From: Aeromicrobium sp. Root236
Lineage (GTDB): Bacteria > Actinomycetota > Actinomycetes > Propionibacteriales > Nocardioidaceae
DNA: 64,000 bases
NCBI RefSeq assembly: GCF_001428805.1
Contig: NZ_LMIS01000001.1
Coordinates: 3,451,908 to 3,515,907 of the forward strand
Reading direction: 5' to 3'
Shown here: positions 44,094 to 51,497 of the stretch, piece after piece
Position numbering within the stretch: position 1 is the stretch's first letter
Layout of the letters: each line of letters starts with the position of its first letter
Notes under the pieces: model-generated
The model's database searches: none
What the model was told of the DNA's origin: nothing
Seen by the model: the letters and a program-made list of their open reading frames with translations, nothing else
Position numbers and translations under genes: made by a program

Positions 44094-45182
44094 GTGGCTC
44101 TCAGCATCGGCATCGTCGGACTCCCCAACGCGGGCAAGTCGACCCTCTTCAACGCCCTGACCAAGAACGACGTCCTCGCGGCGAACTACCCGTTCGCGAC
44201 GATCGAGCCCAACGTCGGCGTGGTGGGCGTGCCCGACCACCGGCTCGGCAAGCTCGCCGAGATCTTCGGCTCGGAGCGCCAGCTCCCCGCGACGGTCCAG
44301 TTCGTCGACATCGCCGGCATCGTCCGCGGCGCCTCGGAGGGGGAGGGGCTCGGCAACAAGTTCCTCTCGCACATCCGTGAGTCCGACGCGATCTGCCAGG
44401 TCACCCGCGTGTTCCGCGACGAGGACGTGACGCACGTCGACGGCAAGGTCTCGCCCGCCGACGACATCGAGACGATCTCGACCGAGCTGATCCTCGCCGA
44501 CCTGCAGACCCTCGAGAACGCGCTGCCGCGTCTCGACAAGGAGTCGCGCAAGGACAAGTCGCTGGTCCCCGCGTTCGAGGCCGCGAAGGAGGCGCAGGCC
44601 GTGCTCGAGGGCGGCAAGGGTGCGTTCCAGGCCGGGCTCGACCTCGATGCGATCCGCGACCTGCACCTGCTGAGCGCCAAGCGCCAGCTGTTCGTCTTCA
44701 ACTGCGACACCGACGAGCTCAACGACGAGGACCTCAAGGCCCGCATGCGCGAGATCGTCGCGCCGGCCGAGGCGATCTTCCTCGACGCCAAATCCGAGGC
44801 CGAGCTGGTCGAGCTCGGTGACGACGAGGAGGCCGACGCGATGCGCGCTGAGATGCTGGCCGACATGGGTGTCGACGAGCCCGGTCTCGACGCCCTGGCG
44901 CGGGTCGGCTTCGACACGCTCGGCCTGCAGACGTACCTCACCGCCGGCCCTAAGGAGTCGCGCGCCTGGACGATCCCCAAGGGCGCCACCGCCCCGCAGG
45001 CCGCCGGCGTCATCCACACCGACTTCGAGCGCGGCTTCATCAAGGCCGAGATCGTCTCGTTCGACGACCTCGTCGAGGCCGGCTCCATGGCCGCCGCCAA
45101 GTCCGCCGGCAAGGTGCGCATGGAGGGCAAGGACTACGTCATGGCCGACGGCGACGTCGTGGAGTTCCGCTTCAACGTCTGA
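44094..45182 (+). CDS. ychF: Redox-regulated ATPase/GTPase YchF
   Basis: This 362-residue Obg-family P-loop protein binds ribosomes and the proteasome-like machinery in other systems, and prefers ATP to GTP. G1 GLPNAGKSTLFNAL is at 8-21, and the switch region is NYPFATIEPNVGVV. G3 DIAGIVRGASEGEGLGNKFL follows, and the altered G4 FNCDTDEL is characteristic of YchF. A coiled-coil insert and C-terminal TGS domain complete it (AWTIPKGATAPQAAGVIHTDFERGFIKAEIV). It is the ortholog of Rv1112. Confidence 0.96.
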   Translation: MALSIGIVGLPNAGKSTLFNALTKNDVLAANYPFATIEPNVGVVGVPDHRLGKLAEIFGSERQLPATVQFVDIAGIVRGASEGEGLGNKFLSHIRESDAICQVTRVFRDEDVTHVDGKVSPADDIETISTELILADLQTLENALPRLDKESRKDKSLVPAFEAAKEAQAVLEGGKGAFQAGLDLDAIRDLHLLSAKRQLFVFNCDTDELNDEDLKARMREIVAPAEAIFLDAKSEAELVELGDDEEADAMRAEMLADMGVDEPGLDALARVGFDTLGLQTYLTAGPKESRAWTIPKGATAPQAAGVIHTDFERGFIKAEIVSFDDLVEAGSMAAAKSAGKVRMEGKDYVMADGDVVEFRFNV

Positions 45183-45204
45183 GTCGGTACGCAAGAAGGC
45201 ATAG

Positions 45205-45222
45205 AACTGATGCGGCGGAATG
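45205..45222. repeat. 18-base direct repeat, left copy
   Basis: AACTGATGCGGCGGAATG recurs exactly at 45774-45791. A degenerate third copy (CAGCGGAATGACGC) is at 45466-45479. The two exact copies bracket two small genes. Confidence 0.8.
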
Positions 45223-45267
45223 ACGCAACAGCCGGGGCAAAGTTGAGCCTGCCGGCAAGCCCTGGGC

Positions 45268-45273
45268 TAGATT
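45268..45273 (+). promoter_or_regulatory. -10 hexamer of a leaderless promoter
   Basis: TAGATT lies six bases before the ATG at 45280, with TTGAGC at 45243-45248 as a possible -35 (19-base spacer). Confidence 0.5.
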
Positions 45274-45279
45274 CGACAG

Positions 45280-45447
45280 ATGACATCCGGCGGGATCCCT
45301 CAGCAGCCGGAGGAGCCGCGCGGGAAGACGCCAATCAGAACTCAAATTCTCGTGTGGCTTTCGGTGCTGGGCGTAGTCGCCGTCATGATGATCATCCTGG
45401 CGCTGGTTGTTGTATGGGGTTTCGCTACAGAGCTCCCATCCGACTAG
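45280..45447 (+). CDS. Small single-span membrane protein
   Basis: This 55-residue protein has a Pro/Gln/Arg-rich cytoplasmic N-terminus (PQQPEEPRGKTPIRTQ) and one strongly hydrophobic helix (about 22-48, ILVWLSVLGVVAVMMIILALVVVWGF). A short outer tail ends ELPSD. No family is recognised. The promoter-like TAGATT six bases upstream, the clean helix and the positive-inside charge support a real gene. Codon use is AT-richer than the neighbours (ATT, ACT, GTT, GTA, GCT occur), hinting at acquisition. It lies inside the 18-base direct-repeat bracket. Confidence 0.6.
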   Translation: MTSGGIPQQPEEPRGKTPIRTQILVWLSVLGVVAVMMIILALVVVWGFATELPSD

Positions 45448-45490
45448 CCACTACTTGCACCAGCGCAGCGGAATGACGCGGCGCCTCAGA

Positions 45491-45496
45491 TAGCCT
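45491..45496 (+). promoter_or_regulatory. -10 hexamer of a leaderless promoter
   Basis: TAGCCT lies seven bases before the ATG at 45504. This favours 45504 over the ATG at 45499, which is in another frame. Confidence 0.45.
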
Positions 45497-45503
45497 GCAT
45501 GTC

Positions 45504-45746
45504 ATGTCAGATGAACCGCGTATCCCGCTCGCGGATGCGCTGCCGGGAATGGGGATTCACCCGTTGGAGGACGGTGAAGTTCCGATCAGTGCATTCCTGC
45601 TCATCAAGTTGCTCGATGAGGACGGGGATCCGTCCTGGTCGTTCAGGACAACGGAAGCTCCCAACCGAGAAGAGTTGCTCGGCGCACTGATGATTCAGGT
45701 CGATCTGTTGAAGGCCTCTCTGCTCAGCGACTGGGATGCGGACTAG
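45504..45746 (+). CDS. Small acidic protein of unknown function
   Basis: This 80-residue soluble acidic protein (MSDEPRIPLADALPGMG to SDWDAD) has no membrane segment or known domain. Its helical middle (EELLGALMIQVDLLKASLL) suggests a small partner-binding protein. Base composition is AT-richer than flanking genes. It is second of two small genes within the 18-base repeat bracket. I do not recognise it. Confidence 0.6.
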   Translation: MSDEPRIPLADALPGMGIHPLEDGEVPISAFLLIKLLDEDGDPSWSFRTTEAPNREELLGALMIQVDLLKASLLSDWDAD

Positions 45747-45773
45747 AGGGGTTGGAGCGACCGCACGATGGGG

Positions 45774-45791
45774 AACTGATGCGGCGGAATG
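45774..45791. repeat. 18-base direct repeat, right copy
   Basis: An exact second copy of the repeat at 45205-45222, with the start-to-start distance 569 bases. A short hairpin (GGCGAGG 45803-45809 / CCTCGCC 45815-45821) follows and may terminate the small-gene transcript. Confidence 0.8.
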
Positions 45792-45847
45792 TCCGCGGCG
45801 GCGGCGAGGCACGACCTCGCCGAGCGCCTGCCTTGACGAGTGGTGCA

Positions 45848-45879
45848 GGGGCCGGCGGTGGAGGAAGACCGCCGGCCCC
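45848..45879. terminator. Hairpin terminator of the sugar-utilisation operon
   Basis: The arms 45848-45859 (GGGGCCGGCGGT) and 45868-45879 (ACCGCCGGCCCC) are perfectly complementary with an eight-base loop. It lies 11 bases beyond the stop of the large secreted glycosidase on the minus strand and could also stop plus-strand transcripts. Confidence 0.75.
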
Positions 45880-45890
45880 AGCTCGGGTTG

Positions 45891-48800
45891 TCAGCGACGT
45901 GAGGTCAAGGACCTCTTGTCACTGAGCGGGGTGATGCTGATGCGGTCGATGTTCGGTGCGAACTTCGACCTCAGCAGCTCCTCGTAGATGTCGGACGCGT
46001 ACGTCTTGCCGTCGAAGTTCGGCAGCTCCTCGGACGAGAACCGGATCGTGTTCTTCCCCTTGGCCAACGTGACCGGGAACGACAGCTCCCAGAAGTTGTT
46101 CTGGTGGAAGCTGTGCGGGAACCACACGCGCTTCGCCTTGCCCCCGTTGATCGACACCTCAGCGTGCCGGGCCAGCGGGTCGGGGTTGTAGTGGGTCGCG
46201 GGCGACTGCTCTGGGTTGGAGTAGCGCACCGTCACCATGTCGGTGCCGGCCTTGGTGGCGGTGACCTTGAACGTGAGGGTGTTCCCGTTGCCGGGGGCGC
46301 CTCCGATGCGGGTCACCGCCTTGCCGCCACTGGCCAGCGAGTACGACTCCGCCTTCGCGGTGCCGGCAGCGGTCGCGTTCTCGGCCTCGTACGACGTCGT
46401 CGGCAGCGTGCCCTTCGAAGGACGTACGCCGAGGCTGTCGATCGCGAGCGATCCACCGTGCCCCGTCAGGACGACCTTGTTGACGCCGCCGCGCAGGAAC
46501 ACCTTGGCCGCGGGAATCGACCGCGTGACCGTGGCGAGCGTCTTGTCGTTGACGCTCAGTCGCGCGTTGCCGTGACCCGATGCCCTGAGGTTCAGGGTCG
46601 CCTCGCCGTCCTTGGCCGAGTAGACCCAGAACGTCACGGAGCCCTTCCTGCCCAGCGGCACCGTGCCCGAGCCCGACACGTGCTTGCGGTTGTAGACGGG
46701 CTTGGCGCCCTTGAGCACCGCGTTCTCGGCCTCGTAGACCGACGTCTTCGCCGCCGGGTTGGCCAGCGAGAGGTCCATCTTGTCGATGATCGCGTCGCCC
46801 TTGGTCGACTTGCTGCCGTCGAGGCTCTTGGCCGCCAGGGAGATCGTGTGGTCGCCGGCGGTCAGCTTGACCTTGGCGTCGGAGTGGTCCCAGACGACCC
46901 ACTTGTAGCCGAGCGGCAGGTAGATCTGCTGCTCAGCGGCACCGTCGACGTTGAGGAACACGTTGGTGGGCCCCTGCTCCGCGACCTTGTCGAAGGTGTT
47001 CAACGAGTTGGCGAAGACGCTCAGGTCGTACGTGCCGGTCTTGGGCACCGAGACCTTGAAGCTCAGGACGCCGTCGGAGCCCGTGCGCAGGCCACCGACG
47101 TCGTACCCGCCGGAGGTGTAGAACTTGCTCACGTCGCCGGGCGAGCCCTCAGGACCGTTCTTGCTGTAACCGCCGCCCGTGTAGGTCGCGTCCTCCGCCT
47201 CGTACGTCTTCTGCCACAGCTTCGGGGCCTTCGACGGCGAGGTGGTGTCCTTGCCCGGCGTCAGGATGACCTGGTACGCCGACGACTCCTTGAGCGCGGG
47301 CAGCTTGCCCTCGCCGAAGTCGAGCGCGACGCTGCCGCCCTTGACCGAGGTGTCGTACTCCGCGACCGTCGCCGGCTGCGGCGAGTCACCGATCTGGCCC
47401 GTCCACGGGATCTCCTGCACGAGCACGTGGGCGCTCTTGCCGAACTTCCCGGTGCTGACGTGGTCGAACTGGACCGAGCTCTTGCCCGACGCGCCGCCGA
47501 TGATCGCCCGAGCCTGGCTCTTCGCCGGGTCGTACGTCGCCACGCCCTGCAGCGTGTAGTTGGTGTTGGGCCGCGGCGGCGTGACGGCGACCGTGTGGCC
47601 GGTCATGTTGCCGTACGCGTTGAGCAGCCACCACTGGCCGTTGCCGCGGTTGGCCTGGACGGCGGAGTCGCTCAGGTTGCCGTCGATGTTCCAGTACGCG
47701 ATGTCGGCGTCGACCTTGGAGTCCTCGATCGCCGAGACCCACTGGATCATCTGGCCGGGCACCGACGTGTGGTAGTTGAACGCGTACTCGTTGACGTTGA
47801 TCGGCAGCTTCGTGCCGGCGTACGCCGTGCCGTCGAACGCGGCGGCCTCCCACGTGCGGTACTTCGCCACGTTGGTGCGGATGCTGGCCGGGTTGCTGAG
47901 CTCGTGCCACGTCATGACGTCGGGGACGGTCTTGGCCTCGACGACGTGCTTGAGCCAGCCCTGGATCTGCGTGTAGAGAATGCTCGTGTTCGGTCCTGCG
48001 ATCCGGGCGTCGGGCATCTTGCCCTTGATCAGCGCGTACACGTCGTCCCAGGCCTTGAAGTAGTCCTTGGGGTTGTCGAGCCAGCTGACCTTGTTGTAGC
48101 TCCACTCACCGGTGCCGAACATGTTGCCCTCGGGCTCGTTGAACGGCACGAAGACGACGTGCTTCTGGTACGTCTTCGGCATGGTCAGCACCTGGTCGAC
48201 CTGCTTGGCGATCTTCGTCTTGAAGTCGTCCAGCTTGGCCTCGGGGGTGTCGCCGGGCCACTGGTAAGGGAACCCGCGATAGATGTCGGTCATGTAGATG
48301 TAGGTGTCACCGCCGGTGCTGTCGGCGAGCGGCTTGACGACCTCGAGCGCGTCCGCGCCGGGGTGCTGCGGTCCGTCCTGCGCCTTGGTGGAGACCGTGC
48401 GCAGCTTCATGCCCTCGAGCAGGTTGCTGGTGGGCACGCCGGTGCCGTAGACGCCGTAGAGCGTGCCGGAAGCGCCACCGTGGAAGCCGCCGGTGCTCTT
48501 GGCGAGGTCGATCGTGACCTGGTTGGGCTTGGTGACCGTCACGTCGGCGGTGATGTCCTGGCCGCCGGCCGTGCCGTGCACCGTGAACGTGCCGAGCGAG
48601 GCGTACTTCGACGGGTCGACGGTGTCCCACGTGGTCGGCACGTTGCGGTCGAAACCGTCGCTGTACGTCGCGCGGATGGTGGCCGGCAGGGCGGGTGCCT
48701 CGCCGATGTTGGTGCGGAGGTCGAACGAGGTGTCGGCCAGCTTGGTCAGCGTGGGGACCGTGTCGACGAGGCCTGCGACCTGGTCGGCGGTGAGGGCCTC

Positions 48801-49541
48801 GTCGTAGAGCTGGACGTCGTCGAGCGCCCCGCTGAACAGCGGGTCGTTGCCGAACTGCGACTTGCCGAGGTAGCCCGCACGCGTCGCGGAGCTGTTGAGC
48901 AGCTGCGCGGCGGTGACGTCGGTCTTGGCCTGGTCGACGAACGCGCCGTCGAGGTAGAGCGACGTCTGGTGCTTGGCCGTGTCGAGCGTGACCGTCACGG
49001 TCCTCCATGCGTCGGAGGGCAGCGCGGCGTAGCCGGTCGTGTACGACTCGTCGCCCGGAGGCGCGGCCTTGACCGCGGCCCGGAGGTTGCCGTCACCGTT
49101 GGCCGGCGAGGCAAACAGGTAGTGGCTGGTGTCCTGGCCGATGTCGAAGATGCGCTGCCAGGAGCCGCCGGAGCCGTCCCACTTCACGCGGGCCGAGACG
49201 GTGAGGTCGGTGGCGCTGCCCAGCAGGTTCTTGGGCAGGTCGACGTAGGCGCCGGTCGAGCTCTGGGAGCCGCCGGGCAGGTCGAGGGCCGAGTCGCCGG
49301 CCGCCGCACCCGGTACGGCCGAGGCGGTCGCCTTGTTGACAACCGTGGCGTCGAGGCCCTGACCGCTGCGGTCGACGACCGTCCCGGTCGTGGCCGGGTC
49401 GCCGTCGAAGTCGTAGTGGGCGATGAGGTGGGCTGGGTCCGGCTCCGCGGCGTGGGCCGGTGTCGAGACCAGGGTCAGGGCGGCTAGCGCCCCCGCGGCT
49501 GTCGCCGCGATTCCCCTGGCCCCCCGAATGCGTTGCATCAT
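45891..49541 (-). CDS. Secreted multidomain glycoside hydrolase (clan GH-A, GH39-like) with LamG and CBM modules
   Basis: This 1216-residue exported enzyme has a signal peptide (about 1-31, cut after PAHA). A LamG/concanavalin-like domain covers about 36-260, a bacterial Ig-like domain about 262-338, and a (beta/alpha)8 catalytic domain about 343-790. Three CBM6/35-like modules begin at YEAEDA, VYEAENA and YEAENATAA. Clan GH-A residues are clear: acid/base E469 in VPFNEPEG and nucleophile E585 in INVNEYAFN. The GH39-like assignment is tentative; related polysaccharide beta-glycosidases are possible. It lies 15 bases downstream of the GH127 gene in one operon, so it probably opens a polymer outside the cell for the importer and intracellular GH31 and GH127. 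GGAGCAGAG precedes the start. Confidence 0.8.
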   Translation of the reverse strand: MMQRIRGARGIAATAAGALAALTLVSTPAHAAEPDPAHLIAHYDFDGDPATTGTVVDRSGQGLDATVVNKATASAVPGAAAGDSALDLPGGSQSSTGAYVDLPKNLLGSATDLTVSARVKWDGSGGSWQRIFDIGQDTSHYLFASPANGDGNLRAAVKAAPPGDESYTTGYAALPSDAWRTVTVTLDTAKHQTSLYLDGAFVDQAKTDVTAAQLLNSSATRAGYLGKSQFGNDPLFSGALDDVQLYDEALTADQVAGLVDTVPTLTKLADTSFDLRTNIGEAPALPATIRATYSDGFDRNVPTTWDTVDPSKYASLGTFTVHGTAGGQDITADVTVTKPNQVTIDLAKSTGGFHGGASGTLYGVYGTGVPTSNLLEGMKLRTVSTKAQDGPQHPGADALEVVKPLADSTGGDTYIYMTDIYRGFPYQWPGDTPEAKLDDFKTKIAKQVDQVLTMPKTYQKHVVFVPFNEPEGNMFGTGEWSYNKVSWLDNPKDYFKAWDDVYALIKGKMPDARIAGPNTSILYTQIQGWLKHVVEAKTVPDVMTWHELSNPASIRTNVAKYRTWEAAAFDGTAYAGTKLPINVNEYAFNYHTSVPGQMIQWVSAIEDSKVDADIAYWNIDGNLSDSAVQANRGNGQWWLLNAYGNMTGHTVAVTPPRPNTNYTLQGVATYDPAKSQARAIIGGASGKSSVQFDHVSTGKFGKSAHVLVQEIPWTGQIGDSPQPATVAEYDTSVKGGSVALDFGEGKLPALKESSAYQVILTPGKDTTSPSKAPKLWQKTYEAEDATYTGGGYSKNGPEGSPGDVSKFYTSGGYDVGGLRTGSDGVLSFKVSVPKTGTYDLSVFANSLNTFDKVAEQGPTNVFLNVDGAAEQQIYLPLGYKWVVWDHSDAKVKLTAGDHTISLAAKSLDGSKSTKGDAIIDKMDLSLANPAAKTSVYEAENAVLKGAKPVYNRKHVSGSGTVPLGRKGSVTFWVYSAKDGEATLNLRASGHGNARLSVNDKTLATVTRSIPAAKVFLRGGVNKVVLTGHGGSLAIDSLGVRPSKGTLPTTSYEAENATAAGTAKAESYSLASGGKAVTRIGGAPGNGNTLTFKVTATKAGTDMVTVRYSNPEQSPATHYNPDPLARHAEVSINGGKAKRVWFPHSFHQNNFWELSFPVTLAKGKNTIRFSSEELPNFDGKTYASDIYEELLRSKFAPNIDRISITPLSDKRSLTSRR

Positions 49542-49556
49542 CTCTGCTCCATTCCC

Positions 49557-51497
49557 TTAATCGTTGGATCCTGCTGGTGCGTCGTGGTCGAGCACGGGCG
49601 TCCAGACCCGCATGGTGGAGGGCCCGCGATTGGCCCACTGGTGGTACGGCCGGAACGTCACGACCGACGGGTCGTCGAGCGGTGCCCGGTCGACGGCGAG
49701 CCGGTCGCCGTACGGGAGCTCGCCGTCGTCGACGGCCACCCGGCTGAGCTGCACCGGCACGGTGGCACCGCCGCCCTCGGCGGGAACGACCCCTGCCGGG
49801 TCGATCTCGATGTCGTTGACGGTGACCCCGCCGGGCAGGTCGACGTCCTCGACCGCGAGGACGAAAGGCCCGCGCTCGAGCGCGACCTGACCCCGGATCG
49901 CGTCGATGCGTGGGTCGGGGTGGGTGACCCGCGGCGGCATGGGCAGCTGCAGGACGTACGGGCTGCCGGCGGGTCGCGGGCCCTTGATGACGACGGTGTC
50001 GCCGGTGACGGCGACTCGGTCGAGACCGTCCGACAGCACGGCGTTGCCGCGGGCCCAGGACGGCACGCGCAGGGTCACCGAGGTCTCGGCATCGAGGTCC
50101 CGCAGCAGCGTGACCGACACCGAGGGCTCGTACGGATAGCCGGTGCGCACCTGCACGCCGACCCGCGCGCCACCGGTGAGCTGGGCATCGATCGTCACGT
50201 CGCCGTACTGGTGGACGTGCAGCGCGTGGTTCGAGGCACTGGCGAAGTACATCCCGACGTTCGCCAGCGTGCGGGCGACGTTGGTGGGGCAGCACGACAC
50301 CTCGAACCACGGCGCACGGAGGCTGGCGAGCGCTCGAGCGCTGTGATGCTCCTCGTCCGGCACCGTCCCGGCCACGCGCTGGTGGAGCGTGTTGACGTAG
50401 AAGAACGCCTTGCCGTCGGCGCGGGGCGAGCTGATGACGTTGTTGTAGAGGGTGCGCTCGATCAGGTCGGCGTGCCGCGTGTCGCCGGTCGCGAGGAGCA
50501 GCCGCCAGCTGAGCATGACCGACGCGATGCCGGCACACGTCTCGGCGTACGCGCGGTCCGGCGGCAGCTCGAAGTCCTCGCCGAACGCCTCGTCCTGGTG
50601 GTGCGCGCCCATGCCGCCGGTCAGGTACGTCCGGCGGGCCACGGTGTGCTCCCACTGGCGGGTGATCGCCTCGAGCAGCTGCTCGTCGTGGTCCTCGACC
50701 GCCACGTCCACGGCGCCGGCCGCGAGGTAGAGCGCGCGTACGGCGTGGCCCCGCAAGGTGTCGGCGTCACGGACGGGGACGTCGTCCTGGAAGTAGGCCG
50801 CGCCGAACTCGATCTCGCCGAGGGTGCCGTGGCCGCGCCGGTCGACGAAGCACCGCGCGAGCTCGAGCAGATCGCCGGCCTCGCCGGTTGAGCCTGTCGA
50901 AACCCAGCCTGTCGAAACCACCGCCCGGTGCAGCTCGACCAGCGCCAGCTCGATCTCGGGGTGGCCGCACACCGCCTCGCGGCCGCTTGGCCCGAACTCG
51001 GCATGCACGTGGTCGGCGAGCTTGAGCGCGACCCGGGGCAGGTCGCTCTCGATGCCGGCGCGGAGCGCGGCCGCGGCCGCCTGGAACAGGTGACCGAAGC
51101 AGTAGAGCTCGTGCCCCCACTCGAGGTCGGAGTAGCGGGCGCGTTGCCCGGGGTGGCCGAACGCCGTGTGGAGATAGCCGTCGGCCTCCTGCGCAGCGGC
51201 GACCCGCGCGACGAGGTCCTTGTACTGCGTCGCCAGGCCGGCCTCCGGTGCGCGACGCAGCTCCCACGCCATCGCCTCGAGCAGCTTGTAGACCTCGGAG
51301 TCGACGAACTCGACGCCGGCGTGCTCGTACGCGCCGCCGGCCGCGGCCGCGTCGAAGTTGCCGACCCAGCCGATGCGCTCGACCCAGTGGAGGCAGTGCT
51401 GGATGATCGCGCGTTGGTTGAGCTGCTGGTAGTCACCCCAGAAGCCCCCGTCGATCGTCAGCTCGCCGGGCGCGAGCGGACGCAGTGGTGTCGTCAC
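49557..51497 (-). CDS. GH127 beta-L-arabinofuranosidase (DUF1680)
   Basis: This 646-residue cytoplasmic (no signal) glycosidase of family GH127 is typified by HypBA1, which releases arabinofuranose by a Cys-nucleophile, Zn-dependent mechanism. The expected residues are present: E319 and C321 in YAETCAG, and C402-C403 in EVSCCPTN. GTG 51497 overlaps the GH31 stop (GTGA), fixing the start. A REP-like element (50886-50920) lies inside the reading frame and encodes about residues 193-204 (VSTGWVSTGSTG), apparently an in-frame insertion in a surface loop. It probably acts on imported beta-arabinosides. Confidence 0.9.
   Translation of the reverse strand: MTTPLRPLAPGELTIDGGFWGDYQQLNQRAIIQHCLHWVERIGWVGNFDAAAAGGAYEHAGVEFVDSEVYKLLEAMAWELRRAPEAGLATQYKDLVARVAAAQEADGYLHTAFGHPGQRARYSDLEWGHELYCFGHLFQAAAAALRAGIESDLPRVALKLADHVHAEFGPSGREAVCGHPEIELALVELHRAVVSTGWVSTGSTGEAGDLLELARCFVDRRGHGTLGEIEFGAAYFQDDVPVRDADTLRGHAVRALYLAAGAVDVAVEDHDEQLLEAITRQWEHTVARRTYLTGGMGAHHQDEAFGEDFELPPDRAYAETCAGIASVMLSWRLLLATGDTRHADLIERTLYNNVISSPRADGKAFFYVNTLHQRVAGTVPDEEHHSARALASLRAPWFEVSCCPTNVARTLANVGMYFASASNHALHVHQYGDVTIDAQLTGGARVGVQVRTGYPYEPSVSVTLLRDLDAETSVTLRVPSWARGNAVLSDGLDRVAVTGDTVVIKGPRPAGSPYVLQLPMPPRVTHPDPRIDAIRGQVALERGPFVLAVEDVDLPGGVTVNDIEIDPAGVVPAEGGGATVPVQLSRVAVDDGELPYGDRLAVDRAPLDDPSVVTFRPYHQWANRGPSTMRVWTPVLDHDAPAGSND
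50886..50920. repeat. REP-like element (copy 3) inside the GH127 gene
   Basis: GGTTGAGCCTGTCGAAACC (50886-50904) is followed by a partial second unit CAGCCTGTCGAAACCA (50905-50920). It shares the TTGAGC/GTCGAAA core with copies at 4060 and 35891. The reading frame stays open through it. Confidence 0.75.
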
